Of a DNA stretch of 64,000 bases, positions 24,117 through 31,622 are shown one piece after another. Source of the stretch: Candidatus Woesearchaeota archaeon (GTDB lineage: Archaea > Nanobdellota > Nanobdellia > Woesearchaeales > ARS49); contig JAHWHZ010000001.1 of the NCBI GenBank assembly GCA_019322895.1, positions 248,001 through 312,000 on the forward strand, written 5' to 3'. The notes beneath the pieces are model-generated. The model saw only the letters and a list, made by a program, of their open reading frames with translations, was not told the DNA's origin and searched no databases. The position numbers and the translations under genes are program-made. Numbering within the stretch: position 1 is the first letter of the stretch; every line of letters starts with the position of its first letter.

Positions 24117-24830
24117 ATGAGATATTCCGGGGGTTTGGTTAAGAAAGAAAGAGAAGAAATCTTTAAGCTGTTTACAGAGCATGCTAGATTGAAGTTCAAT
24201 GAGATTGAAAAAGCACTTAAGATACGCTCTAACATGGTCTCTTATCATCTTGAGAAGATGCAGGAAGAAGGGCTTCTTGAGAAAAAAGATGATTATTATT
24301 GTCTCACAAAAAAAGCAGAAAGATACCTTCCGATTATCAAGCAGGTTGTTGGAAAAGAATTAGGTCCTGTGCCAGTCATCTTGGCTGCTGTGATAAACAA
24401 GGACAAGATTCTTTTGATCAAGAGAAATAAAAGGCCTTATCAAAATTACTGGTCTACAATCGGCGGAAAGATGCAGATGGAAGAGAGCTTTGAAGATGCA
24501 AGCAAAAGAATTGTAAAAGAAAAAACCGGCCTTGATGTAAATTACGAAGGTATTTCAAGCGTTCTGCATGAAAGAGTTGAAGGCGAAGAAATCATAAAGC
24601 ACAGTTTCATACATTTTTTCACTAAGATGACATCAAAACAAACAGATGTCAAGATGTCTGAACATGGCGAACTTAAATGGTTCAAGATAAAAGATATTGA
24701 AAAAGAGAATCTAATCCCTTCTGACCTTTGGCTGATTAAGAACAAGCTAAATTCAAGGATAGATGTAATTGATTCTGAGATGAAAGAAAATAAAGGGGAA
24801 TTGAGTGATTTTAAGGTCTTAAAACAATAA
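24117..24830 (+). CDS. Winged-helix plus NUDIX fusion, likely transcription regulator
   Basis: About 237 residues. The N-terminal winged helix (about 8-75; EEIFKLFTEHARLKFNEIEKALKIRSNMVSYHLEKMQEEGLLEK) resembles ArsR-like DNA-binding domains. The C-terminal NUDIX domain (about 85-215) has GGKMQMEESFEDASKRIVKEKTG, in which the catalytic RExxEE is replaced by RIVKEK, so hydrolysis is doubtful and ligand sensing more likely. The order is the reverse of bacterial NrtR, which has NUDIX first. ATG 24117 lies about 30 bases after ATTTAAATA. Divergent from the other NUDIX gene, a possible target. Confidence 0.75.
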   Translation: MRYSGGLVKKEREEIFKLFTEHARLKFNEIEKALKIRSNMVSYHLEKMQEEGLLEKKDDYYCLTKKAERYLPIIKQVVGKELGPVPVILAAVINKDKILLIKRNKRPYQNYWSTIGGKMQMEESFEDASKRIVKEKTGLDVNYEGISSVLHERVEGEEIIKHSFIHFFTKMTSKQTDVKMSEHGELKWFKIKDIEKENLIPSDLWLIKNKLNSRIDVIDSEMKENKGELSDFKVLKQ

Positions 24831-24878
24831 CTTTATAAAGCAAAAACCACTTAATTTGCTTAAGCTGGGGGTGTAATA

Positions 24879-25616
24879 TTGAAATTAAGAATCATCTTAT
24901 GTTTACTGCTTATTTTAGCTATTTTTAGCGCTTGCGCAAAGAATGAAATCACTGCTTCTGCCATATCAGATCTGCCTGTTGAAAAGCAGATTGAGATAGA
25001 AGCAAAAGTGGTTTCTGTGGATGCCTGCAAGGATGTAACTTGCGGCACAAACAAGCATTGCGAGGACGGCAGGTGCATATGCAATCCTGGCCACAAGACC
25101 TGCAATGGTGAGTGCATACAGAGTTCTGCATGCTGCACAGAAAATGACTGCAAAGATGATGAAAGCTGCAGGGAACATGTTTGTATACCTGACAATTGCA
25201 AGGTTAATGAAGAATTCAATGTGGAGAAAAACAAGTGCGTCTGCGACAAAAACTCACTATACTGCGCAGCGCAGAATAAGTGCATTCCTAAAGACAATTG
25301 CTGCATGCATCATGAATGCAGCAGCTCTGATTACAGGTGCACTGAAACAAACATGCTTGCAACACTTTGCATATCTGGCGAGAAAAAACAGTGCAAGTCT
25401 GTCTACACAGACCGGGGAGAGACTTTCTTTATCGGAAAAACACGATATGATGTTGACATCAATCATTTCCTGCAGAACGGCGGAGTTAATGTGAATATCA
25501 ATGAGGTTAATTTCGTGCTAAAGGCAGATTTGCTTGAGAAGCTTGAAGAAAACACATTCATCTATATCGAAAGCATTGAGCCGCTGGGTGGTTACTGCAA
25601 GAAAGAGTGGGATTAA
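24879..25616 (+). CDS. Cysteine-rich lipoprotein
   Basis: 245 residues with a lipoprotein signal (LLLILAIFSACAKN, lipobox-like with Cys19), then a Cys-rich region (about 49-160) of short EGF-like or disulfide-knot repeats such as CKDVTCGTNKHCEDGRCIC and CNGECIQSSACC, and a C-terminal domain of mixed strands ending GGYCKKEWD. It is exported, anchored through lipid and probably heavily disulfide-bonded. The start is TTG 24879 after GGGGGTGTAATA. No family was recognised for the C-terminal domain. Confidence 0.75.
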   Translation: MKLRIILCLLLILAIFSACAKNEITASAISDLPVEKQIEIEAKVVSVDACKDVTCGTNKHCEDGRCICNPGHKTCNGECIQSSACCTENDCKDDESCREHVCIPDNCKVNEEFNVEKNKCVCDKNSLYCAAQNKCIPKDNCCMHHECSSSDYRCTETNMLATLCISGEKKQCKSVYTDRGETFFIGKTRYDVDINHFLQNGGVNVNINEVNFVLKADLLEKLEENTFIYIESIEPLGGYCKKEWD

Positions 25617-25651
25617 ACAAAACCTTTTTAAAGTAAAGGCAGATATTTCAG

Positions 25652-25740
25652 CTTAGTTGAGAGATAAGCCGGTCGCAAGGCTTGCTTATGCTGGAGACAA
25701 AATAACTTTGTTCTCCAAGTAAATATTTGAGGTAGAAATT
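25652..25740 (+). promoter_or_regulatory. Structured 5' leader of the S15 gene
   Basis: CCTTTTTAAAG near 25622 predicts transcription starting about 25650, leaving an unusually long leader. It holds AAGCC/GGCTT (about 25666 and 25679) and a longer hairpin GGAGACAAA/TTTGTTCTCC (about 25693-25718), then GAGGT before the ATG. A ribosomal-protein autoregulatory leader is a possibility. Confidence 0.4.
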
Positions 25741-26196
25741 ATGGCAAGAATGCACTCAAGAAAAAAAGGAAAGTCAGGCAGCAAGAGGCCTGTCAAGAAA
25801 GCAAAACCTACTTGGATAAGGTATAAGCCTGCAGAGATTGAGTTATTGATAGCAAAGCTGGCTAAAGAAGGCAAGACCAGCTCTGAGATCGGAATAGTCA
25901 TGAGAGACGTCTACGGCGTTCCTGACGTCAAGTTAATCGTGGGAAAGCCCATTACAAAGATTCTTGCAGAGAAAAAGATGACAAAAGAGCTTCCAGAGGA
26001 TCTGGTTGCCTTGATGAAGCGCTCTATTTTCATCAGGAAGCATCTGGAGAACAACAAGCAGGACATGACTGCCAAGAGAGGCCTGCAGCTGACTGAAAGC
26101 AAAATCAACAGGCTGATAAAGTATTACAAGAAAGCAGGAAAGATCCCTGTTGACTGGAAATACGACCCTACAAAGCTGAAGATGTATACAGAATAA
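25741..26196 (+). CDS. rps15: Small ribosomal subunit protein uS15 (S15)
   Basis: 151 residues, the archaeal-length form of S15, which binds the central domain of 16S rRNA. The N-terminal extension MARMHSRKKGKSGSKRP and core KPAEIELLIAKLAKEGKTSSEIGIVMRDVYGVPDVKLI, then RSIFIRKHLENNKQDMTAKRGLQLTESKINRLIKYYKKAGKIP, are clear family signatures. The start follows GAGGTAGAAATT. It is apparently monocistronic. Confidence 0.97.
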   Translation: MARMHSRKKGKSGSKRPVKKAKPTWIRYKPAEIELLIAKLAKEGKTSSEIGIVMRDVYGVPDVKLIVGKPITKILAEKKMTKELPEDLVALMKRSIFIRKHLENNKQDMTAKRGLQLTESKINRLIKYYKKAGKIPVDWKYDPTKLKMYTE

Positions 26197-26219
26197 TTTT
26201 AATTTTTATTTTAAATTTT

Positions 26220-26492
26220 TTATAGAATAATTCTTACATCATCTATTCTGTTTGCGATTTCTATGCCCTTCTTAGTCAATGTAAGCAGCTTCAGTCTTCC
26301 TTGCTTGTCAAAATTGATAAGGCCTTCTTTTTCCATCTGCTGCAATATCTTTACGACATGAGAATAAGTGCAGTCAATATTTTTTGCAAGGGATGATGCA
26401 TAAACTTCTGCTTTTGCATTCTTTAATTCAACCAGCATCATTGCAGGTTTTTCCCTGAAAAATACCTTGAAAATTTCTTTGTTTTTTTTCAC
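26220..26492 (-). CDS. Winged-helix transcription regulator
   Basis: 90 residues, almost entirely a winged helix-turn-helix domain (about 15-80): AEVYASSLAKNIDCTYSHVVKILQQMEKEGLINFDKQGRLKLLTLTKKG, similar to MarR/ArsR-like archaeal regulators. The start is probably GTG 26492 after GGGGTGGATGT. A perfect palindrome lies 29 bases upstream, where its promoter would be, which suggests autoregulation and possibly control of the divergent XPD-like helicase. Confidence 0.8.
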   Translation of the reverse strand: MKKNKEIFKVFFREKPAMMLVELKNAKAEVYASSLAKNIDCTYSHVVKILQQMEKEGLINFDKQGRLKLLTLTKKGIEIANRIDDVRIIL

Positions 26493-26520
26493 ACATCCAC
26501 CCCATACGCGATTATATGTG

Positions 26521-26540
26521 CTATAATGGATATATTATAG
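26521..26540. promoter_or_regulatory. Palindrome CTATAAT-N6-ATTATAG, candidate operator
   Basis: Perfect 7-base arms at 26521-26527 and 26534-26540, centred about 38 bases upstream of the wHTH start. It overlaps the expected promoter position of that gene. Confidence 0.5.
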
Positions 26541-26542
26541 GA

Positions 26543-26634
26543 TATATTTAAACCTTTCGGTTAAGGATTTGTTAACCAAAAGTTAGACCTCTTTATTGTA
26601 TGTCAATAATTGCGGTTTATATTTAAACCTTTCG
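26543..26634. repeat. 17-bp direct repeat TATATTTAAACCTTTCG and a second palindrome
   Basis: The identical 17-base sequence occurs at 26543-26559 and 26618-26634 in the divergent intergenic region between the wHTH gene and the helicase gene. Immediately after the first copy, GGTTAA (26559-26564) and TTAACC (26572-26577) form another inverted repeat. Each 17-mer contains a TATA-like core. Confidence 0.5.
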
Positions 26635-26712
26635 AAAATCAGGTTTTTAAGTCGGAAAATTTACAGAAATCAAAGCAAAAAACATTTAAAGCGGATGCAT
26701 TTAAAAATTCAA

Positions 26713-28560
26713 ATGAATCTTAAAGATATCTTTTTTCCTCATGAAGAAATCCGGCCGATACAGGATGAGCTGATAAAACAAGTCTTGTCAGCGATTAATA
26801 ACAAACAGAAATTGATTGTGCACGCCCCCACAGGCCTAGGCAAGACTGCAGCAACAATCGCTCCTGTGCTGGCTGCCACGCAATCCAAAGATGTCACTAT
26901 TTTTTTCCTTACATCAAGGCATACGCAGCACAAGATTGTGATAGATACTTTGAGAGAAATCAAGAAAAAATATTCCTTGAATTTTATTGCGTCATCTATA
27001 ATCGGAAAAAAATGGATGTGTCTCATGCCAAACACTGCATCCATGCGGTCTTCTGATTTTTTTGAGTTCTGTAAGGTATTGCGTAAAGACAGCAAGTGCG
27101 AGTTTTACGCGAATTCCAAGAAAAAGGTTCTGTTTAATAAAGTCCTTGAAGACATCCAGGCAATCTCACCTATTGCAACTGAAAAAATTGTTGAAATCTG
27201 CAAAGAAAAAAAGATATGTCCGTACGAGGTCGCGATAAAGCTTGCATCAAAATCAAAGATAATCATCTGTGATTACAATATCTTGTTTAATCCAAGCATA
27301 AGAGATAATTTTTTCTCAAAAACAAACAAGGAGCTTGCAAGCGCAATACTTATAATTGATGAAGGTCACAATCTTCCTGCAAGAATGAGTGATCTGCTGA
27401 CTCAAAGATTGTCCAGCAGGATGATACAAAGAGGAACAAAAGAAGCAAAAAAATACGGGTTTGAAGAGCTTGTCATGCCTTTGTTTGAATTGAATGCAAT
27501 TTTAACAAGATTGACTCAAGGCATGGGCAGTGAAGAAGAAAAGCTCGTCTCAAAAGAAACTTTTATCTCGCAGGTAAATAACATAAAGAATTACGCTGAA
27601 TTGAGTGAAGAGCTTCAGTCAGCAGGAGAAGCTGTACTTGAAGAGCAGAAAAGAAGCGCATTGACTGCTGTCGCAAACTTCTTAGACAATTGGCCAAACG
27701 GGGATGTCGGTTTTTGCAGGAGCATATCAAACCAAGAGAAGAACATACTCCTGAATCACCGCTGCCTTGATCCTTCGCTGATCACAAAAGATGTTATTGA
27801 TGCTGCATTCTCAACAATAATGATGTCAGGAACATTATCTCCTGCAAATATGTATGCAGATCTGCTGGGCTTTCCTGAAGATACTATAAAAAAAGAGTTT
27901 CCTTCGCCTTTTCCAGAAAAGAATAGGCTAACACTGATTGTTCCAAAGACCACCACTAAGTTTACGCAGAGAAGCGATGCGCAGTTCAGTGCAATCGGCA
28001 AAGTGTGCAGCGACATCATAAAAAATATCCCTGGAAATTCCGCGATTTACTTTCCAAGCTATCATCTCCGCGACGAAATTGCCAAGTTTTTTGAGCCAGA
28101 ATGCGAAAAGACAATATTTTATGAGCAGCCTAAACTGACTAAAGAAGAAAAACAGGACTTGCTTAACAAATTCAGCAGCCACAAGAATGCAGTTCTTTTA
28201 GGTGTTGCTTCTGGCTCTTTTGGAGAAGGCATTGATTTGCCTGGCGTACTGAAGTGTGTCATAGTGGTCGGTCTTCCATTAGACAGGCCAGACCTTGAGA
28301 CAAAAGAATTAATCAAGTATTATGACAAGAAGTTCGGCAAAGGCTGGGACTATGGATATGTGATGCCTGCCTTGACAAGGACCATGCAGAATGCAGGAAG
28401 ATGCATAAGAAGCAGCTCTGACAGGGGCGTCATCGTCTTTCTTGACCAAAGATATACCTGGCCAAATTATTTCAAGTGCTTTCCTTCTGACTGGAAATTA
28501 AGAATTACTTTGGATTATATTTCTGAAATCAGGAGATTCTTTGAAAATCAAAAAGTTTAA
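26713..28560 (+). CDS. XPD/Rad3-like (DinG-related) superfamily 2 helicase
   Basis: 615-residue 5'-to-3' type DNA helicase of the XPD family, likely in repair. Walker A is APTGLGKTAATIAP (about 38-51), the DEAH box is IIDEGHN, motif VI is QNAGRCIRSSSDRG and motif III-like ASGSFGEGIDLPG. Four Cys between Walker A and DEAH (WMCLMPN, EFCKVL, SKCEFY, KICPYE) match an iron-sulfur cluster. ATG 26713 follows CATTTAAAGC by about 20 bases; a longer upstream reading has no family similarity. Confidence 0.9.
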   Translation: MNLKDIFFPHEEIRPIQDELIKQVLSAINNKQKLIVHAPTGLGKTAATIAPVLAATQSKDVTIFFLTSRHTQHKIVIDTLREIKKKYSLNFIASSIIGKKWMCLMPNTASMRSSDFFEFCKVLRKDSKCEFYANSKKKVLFNKVLEDIQAISPIATEKIVEICKEKKICPYEVAIKLASKSKIIICDYNILFNPSIRDNFFSKTNKELASAILIIDEGHNLPARMSDLLTQRLSSRMIQRGTKEAKKYGFEELVMPLFELNAILTRLTQGMGSEEEKLVSKETFISQVNNIKNYAELSEELQSAGEAVLEEQKRSALTAVANFLDNWPNGDVGFCRSISNQEKNILLNHRCLDPSLITKDVIDAAFSTIMMSGTLSPANMYADLLGFPEDTIKKEFPSPFPEKNRLTLIVPKTTTKFTQRSDAQFSAIGKVCSDIIKNIPGNSAIYFPSYHLRDEIAKFFEPECEKTIFYEQPKLTKEEKQDLLNKFSSHKNAVLLGVASGSFGEGIDLPGVLKCVIVVGLPLDRPDLETKELIKYYDKKFGKGWDYGYVMPALTRTMQNAGRCIRSSSDRGVIVFLDQRYTWPNYFKCFPSDWKLRITLDYISEIRRFFENQKV

Positions 28561-28585
28561 ATAGAAAACAAGGAAAACCAGCACT

Positions 28586-28966
28586 ATGGCAAAAAAAGAA
28601 AAAGGAACTATATTTGACGAACCTAAAGAAGACCCTAAAGAAGTGGGAGTAAAAGACGGTTTCTTGCCTCCTGAAGAGCATGAAGAGACCTCTGACAAGT
28701 TTGATGAGGAAATGGACACTGGCGAAAGGGACGAGGATGTTTACACAGAAGAAGGCAGGGAAGAATTGCTGGAAGATGATGAAGTTTCTGATACAGAGCA
28801 GGCCTGGACAGAAGGTGCAGAAGGCAGAGGCCACAAGGGCGTCTGCGCTCACTGCGGCAAGCCTTTGAGCCAGGAAGAAGATGAAGTGACTGAAAGAAAG
28901 ATCGACGGCGAGCTGGTCTGGTTCTGCTGCGACAAGTGCGCAAAGAAAGGTCCTAAGAAAAAGTAA
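28586..28966 (+). CDS. Acidic protein with C-terminal zinc-binding motif
   Basis: 126 residues. The first 80 are very acidic and look disordered. The C-terminal 45 hold VCAHCGKPLSQEEDEV and WFCCDKCAKKG, a CxxC...CxxC zinc-binding arrangement like MYM/TRASH-type fingers. No family assigned. GTTTAAATAG lies about 30 bases upstream. The gene stops one base before the ATG of trm1, so co-expression is likely and a link to RNA handling is conceivable. Confidence 0.7.
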   Translation: MAKKEKGTIFDEPKEDPKEVGVKDGFLPPEEHEETSDKFDEEMDTGERDEDVYTEEGREELLEDDEVSDTEQAWTEGAEGRGHKGVCAHCGKPLSQEEDEVTERKIDGELVWFCCDKCAKKGPKKK

Positions 28967-28967
28967 T

Positions 28968-30089
28968 ATGTTAAAGAAAATCCAGGAAGATTCTTGTTTT
29001 TTCTATGCGCCAGTTGGAAAAATATCTAAAGCACTTCCAGTATTCTATAATCCTGACATGGCCTTGAACAGGGATATTTCTATTCTTTTGCTCAGCAGCG
29101 TGTCAAATAAAAACTTAAGAATACTTGACTTGCTGGCTGGCTCTGGCATAAGAAGCCTGAGATTTATTGCAGGCCTGAAAAAAGGAAAAATAAAGGAATT
29201 GACTGTGAATGACAGCAGCAAAAAAGCAGTTGAAACAATAAAAAAGAATCTTTCAATCAAAAGAAATCCCAATCCAAACAAGATCAAGCCAGATATACTT
29301 AACAAGGATGCAAATGAATTATTAATTTTTAGCGAGGGTTTTGATTATATTGATATCGATCCTTTTGGTTCTCCTAATCCTTTTCTAGATAATGCAGTCA
29401 AAAGATTGTCTAGAGATGGCATTCTTGCAGTTACTGCCACTGATACCAGTGCATTGTCTGGAAGCTTCATCAATGCCTGCCAGAGAAAATATTGGGCAAC
29501 TCCTTTAAAGAATTATATGATGCACGAAACAGGGATAAGGATTCTGATAAGGAAAGTGCAATTAGTGGCTGCCCAGTATGATAAATCACTGGTTCCGATT
29601 TTCTCGCATTCAACAAGGCATTATCTGCGTGTTTATTTCAGGTGCAGCAGGGGAAAAATAAAAGCAGACAAAATATTAAGCAGTCATAAGTATCTGCTTT
29701 TTTGCAAGAACTGCCTGACTGTCAAGACTTCAAAGCAAAACAAGGATATTTGCTGCAAAAAAAAGATGATTTGGGCAGGTCCTGTCTGGACAGGACAATT
29801 ATGGGACAAAAGACTGGCAAGCAGGATGCTGAAAAAAGCAGACAAAAGCAACAAGGACTTGTTTAAATTGCTGGATATAATCAGCAAAGAAAGCAGGATA
29901 AGCCAGGTTGGCTTTTACAGCATACCTGTTATCTGCAAAAAATTAAGAAAAAGCCTTCCAAAACAAGAATTGATTCTTGAAAAGATTAAAAAAGCAGGCT
30001 ATAACGCTGCACAGACGCATTTCTTGCTTGATGGCATAAGAAGCAATATTGAAATAAATAAATTAAAAAAAATAATCAAGTCTATTTGA
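28968..30089 (+). CDS. trm1: tRNA (guanine26-N2)-dimethyltransferase Trm1
   Basis: 373-residue SAM-dependent enzyme making N2,N2-dimethylguanosine at position 26 of tRNA. Signatures: FYNPDMALNRDISILLL, SAM loop ILDLLAGSGIRSLRF, DYIDIDPFGSPNPFLDNAV, and VTATDTSALSG. A zinc-type Cys set CKNCLTVKTS...CCKKKM follows (about 244-265), and a C-terminal winged-helix region with GYNAAQTHFLLDGIRSN ends the protein. Its 3' end overlaps the convergent FKBP gene by 8 bases. Confidence 0.94.
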   Translation: MLKKIQEDSCFFYAPVGKISKALPVFYNPDMALNRDISILLLSSVSNKNLRILDLLAGSGIRSLRFIAGLKKGKIKELTVNDSSKKAVETIKKNLSIKRNPNPNKIKPDILNKDANELLIFSEGFDYIDIDPFGSPNPFLDNAVKRLSRDGILAVTATDTSALSGSFINACQRKYWATPLKNYMMHETGIRILIRKVQLVAAQYDKSLVPIFSHSTRHYLRVYFRCSRGKIKADKILSSHKYLLFCKNCLTVKTSKQNKDICCKKKMIWAGPVWTGQLWDKRLASRMLKKADKSNKDLFKLLDIISKESRISQVGFYSIPVICKKLRKSLPKQELILEKIKKAGYNAAQTHFLLDGIRSNIEINKLKKIIKSI

Positions 30090-31029
30090 CGTTCTTTTCA
30101 AGCTCTAGAATCTCTACCTCAATATTCATCAGTTCTTGCGGCAGGTAATTTGTTCTTCTTATGATGAATTCATCTGCTCTTATTTCAAGAACTTCAAATT
30201 CAAAAGTGGCTCCTTGTTTTTCGCCTGCTGTTAATTTCTGCTTCAGCAGCTTGCCTTGCTCAGGCATGTGCTCAAAATACAGGCGGCTCATTGTCACGTT
30301 TTTCATCTCTGCGGTTCCATACGGCGTGTCAAAAACAAGGCCTGTTTTTGGGTTCTGGACAAACTCTATGACTTTCTCAGATGCTCTTAGTGCTTTTGAT
30401 TTCCATTCCTGTCCTGGAATGAAGAAGTCTTCTCCTGGTCTAACCATTGCCTGGGTTACAATATACTTCTCAGTTATATTGATTATCTTAAGCGGCCATG
30501 GATATAAATCGATGTTTGAGATTATGTTGTCCACTTTTGCAATTTCTTTGAAATTCTGTTCATATTCTTCTTTTGTGAATGGCTTGATTCTTGGATACAA
30601 TATCCTTCTTGGCTTGTCTTCTGCAATAGGTATGCTTAATGTAAGCACTTGCTCTATTGGTTTTATTATGATTGTTTTTTTCTCGCCAAGCTTCAGGCCC
30701 TCTATTGCCTGGTCAAAAGTAGGTATCTTATTGCTCTGGCCGAGAATGAATTTGAACGGCCCTTTGACATAGGTTTTAAGGCCTGCTTCTTTTGCAAGCT
30801 CCTCATCATTAGTATCAACAACCTTTCCATTATCCAGTCTTAAGATATAATTTATTGTTACAAGGTCTCCTTTCTCTGCAATGTTTGTTTTGTCAAGTTC
30901 TGTCATGTTTGCCGCAGGTTCTTCTTTTTTTCCTGGAGGCAGCAAGACCAAGGCAGCAATGATCAATATAGCAGCCAGAACTGCCCATTTGATATATTTC
31001 TTTTTAGATTTAGGTTTTTTCTTAGCCAT
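30082..31029 (-). CDS. Membrane-anchored FKBP-type peptidyl-prolyl isomerase
   Basis: 315 residues: a Lys-rich start and a signal anchor (about 13-31, WAVLAAILIIAALVLLPPG), then an FKBP domain (from about 52; KGDLVTINYILRLDNGKVVDTN and FILGQSNKIPTFDQAIEGLKLGEKKTIIIKP), with a second beta-rich part that continues the SlyD-like fold after an insert. It should assist folding of exported proteins outside the membrane. Start ATG 31029 follows GGGGTGAAAA. Downstream of aEF1-beta in the same direction. Confidence 0.88.
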   Translation of the reverse strand: MAKKKPKSKKKYIKWAVLAAILIIAALVLLPPGKKEEPAANMTELDKTNIAEKGDLVTINYILRLDNGKVVDTNDEELAKEAGLKTYVKGPFKFILGQSNKIPTFDQAIEGLKLGEKKTIIIKPIEQVLTLSIPIAEDKPRRILYPRIKPFTKEEYEQNFKEIAKVDNIISNIDLYPWPLKIINITEKYIVTQAMVRPGEDFFIPGQEWKSKALRASEKVIEFVQNPKTGLVFDTPYGTAEMKNVTMSRLYFEHMPEQGKLLKQKLTAGEKQGATFEFEVLEIRADEFIIRRTNYLPQELMNIEVEILELEKNVK

Positions 31030-31041
31030 TTTTCACCCCAC

Positions 31042-31320
31042 CTAGCCGAGTGCTCTTGAAACCATCGTTACCTGTGCAGATTTTATTCCTTCAAGTTTTT
31101 CAATTGCTTCTGCAACAGGGTCTGGACTTCCTTTTGATTCATCAACAGAAAAACGCAGGACAAGTGCCTTTAATCCAAAACCAACAGGCTCTACTTCTGG
31201 CTCTCCGCTGATCTTTCCTTCAAAATCAGTGATTATCTTTTCTGCTTCTGCCCGAACTTTGTCAAGATTTATTTCAGGGCTTTCAGGCATTATTTTTAGT
31301 GTGACTATTACAACTGCCAT
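31042..31320 (-). CDS. ef1b: Elongation factor aEF1-beta
   Basis: 92-residue archaeal guanine nucleotide exchange factor for EF1A. MAVVIVTLKIMPESPEINLDKV at the start, VEPVGFGLKALVLRFSVDE in the middle, and the C-terminal SAQVTMVSRALG are typical. ATG 31320 is chosen from the conserved beginning; an upstream TTG reading overlaps the zinc-ribbon gene. The pairing with a zinc-ribbon protein gene directly upstream is a common archaeal arrangement. Confidence 0.95.
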   Translation of the reverse strand: MAVVIVTLKIMPESPEINLDKVRAEAEKIITDFEGKISGEPEVEPVGFGLKALVLRFSVDESKGSPDPVAEAIEKLEGIKSAQVTMVSRALG

Positions 31321-31321
31321 T

Positions 31322-31492
31322 TTAATTAGGGCCCTCAAAACCGCATTCAGGGCATTTGTATTTTGCAGCAATCTCTCTGCAGTGCCTGCATCGGATTATC
31401 TGGGTTTTCTTGCATTTAGGGCATAAAAATTTTACAGCTCCTGCTGTTGAAGTTACTCTTGTTTTGCAAGATGTGCATTTTTGTTCTTCCAT
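31322..31492 (-). CDS. Small zinc-ribbon protein (COG2888-like), upstream of aEF1-beta
   Basis: 56 residues, found by direct reading. The order is MEEQKCTSCKTRV, FLCPKCKKTQIIRC, RHCREIAAKY and KCPECGFEGPN, giving four Cys pairs (two zinc sites). It matches the short archaeal zinc-ribbon proteins usually encoded beside aEF1-beta and thought to bind RNA or translation factors. The stop lies one base before the aEF1-beta start, indicating coupling. Confidence 0.85.
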   Translation of the reverse strand: MEEQKCTSCKTRVTSTAGAVKFLCPKCKKTQIIRCRHCREIAAKYKCPECGFEGPN

Positions 31493-31622
31493 GGTTATCT
31501 CCAGCTTTGCATATTTTGAGTCAGCTTAAAAATCTTGCGGTTTTTTAAGGGCAAAAACAAAAAATGCACTATTCTATAGGAATAACAAAAGTATATAAAT
31601 AGAACACATAAGTAGAATATTA

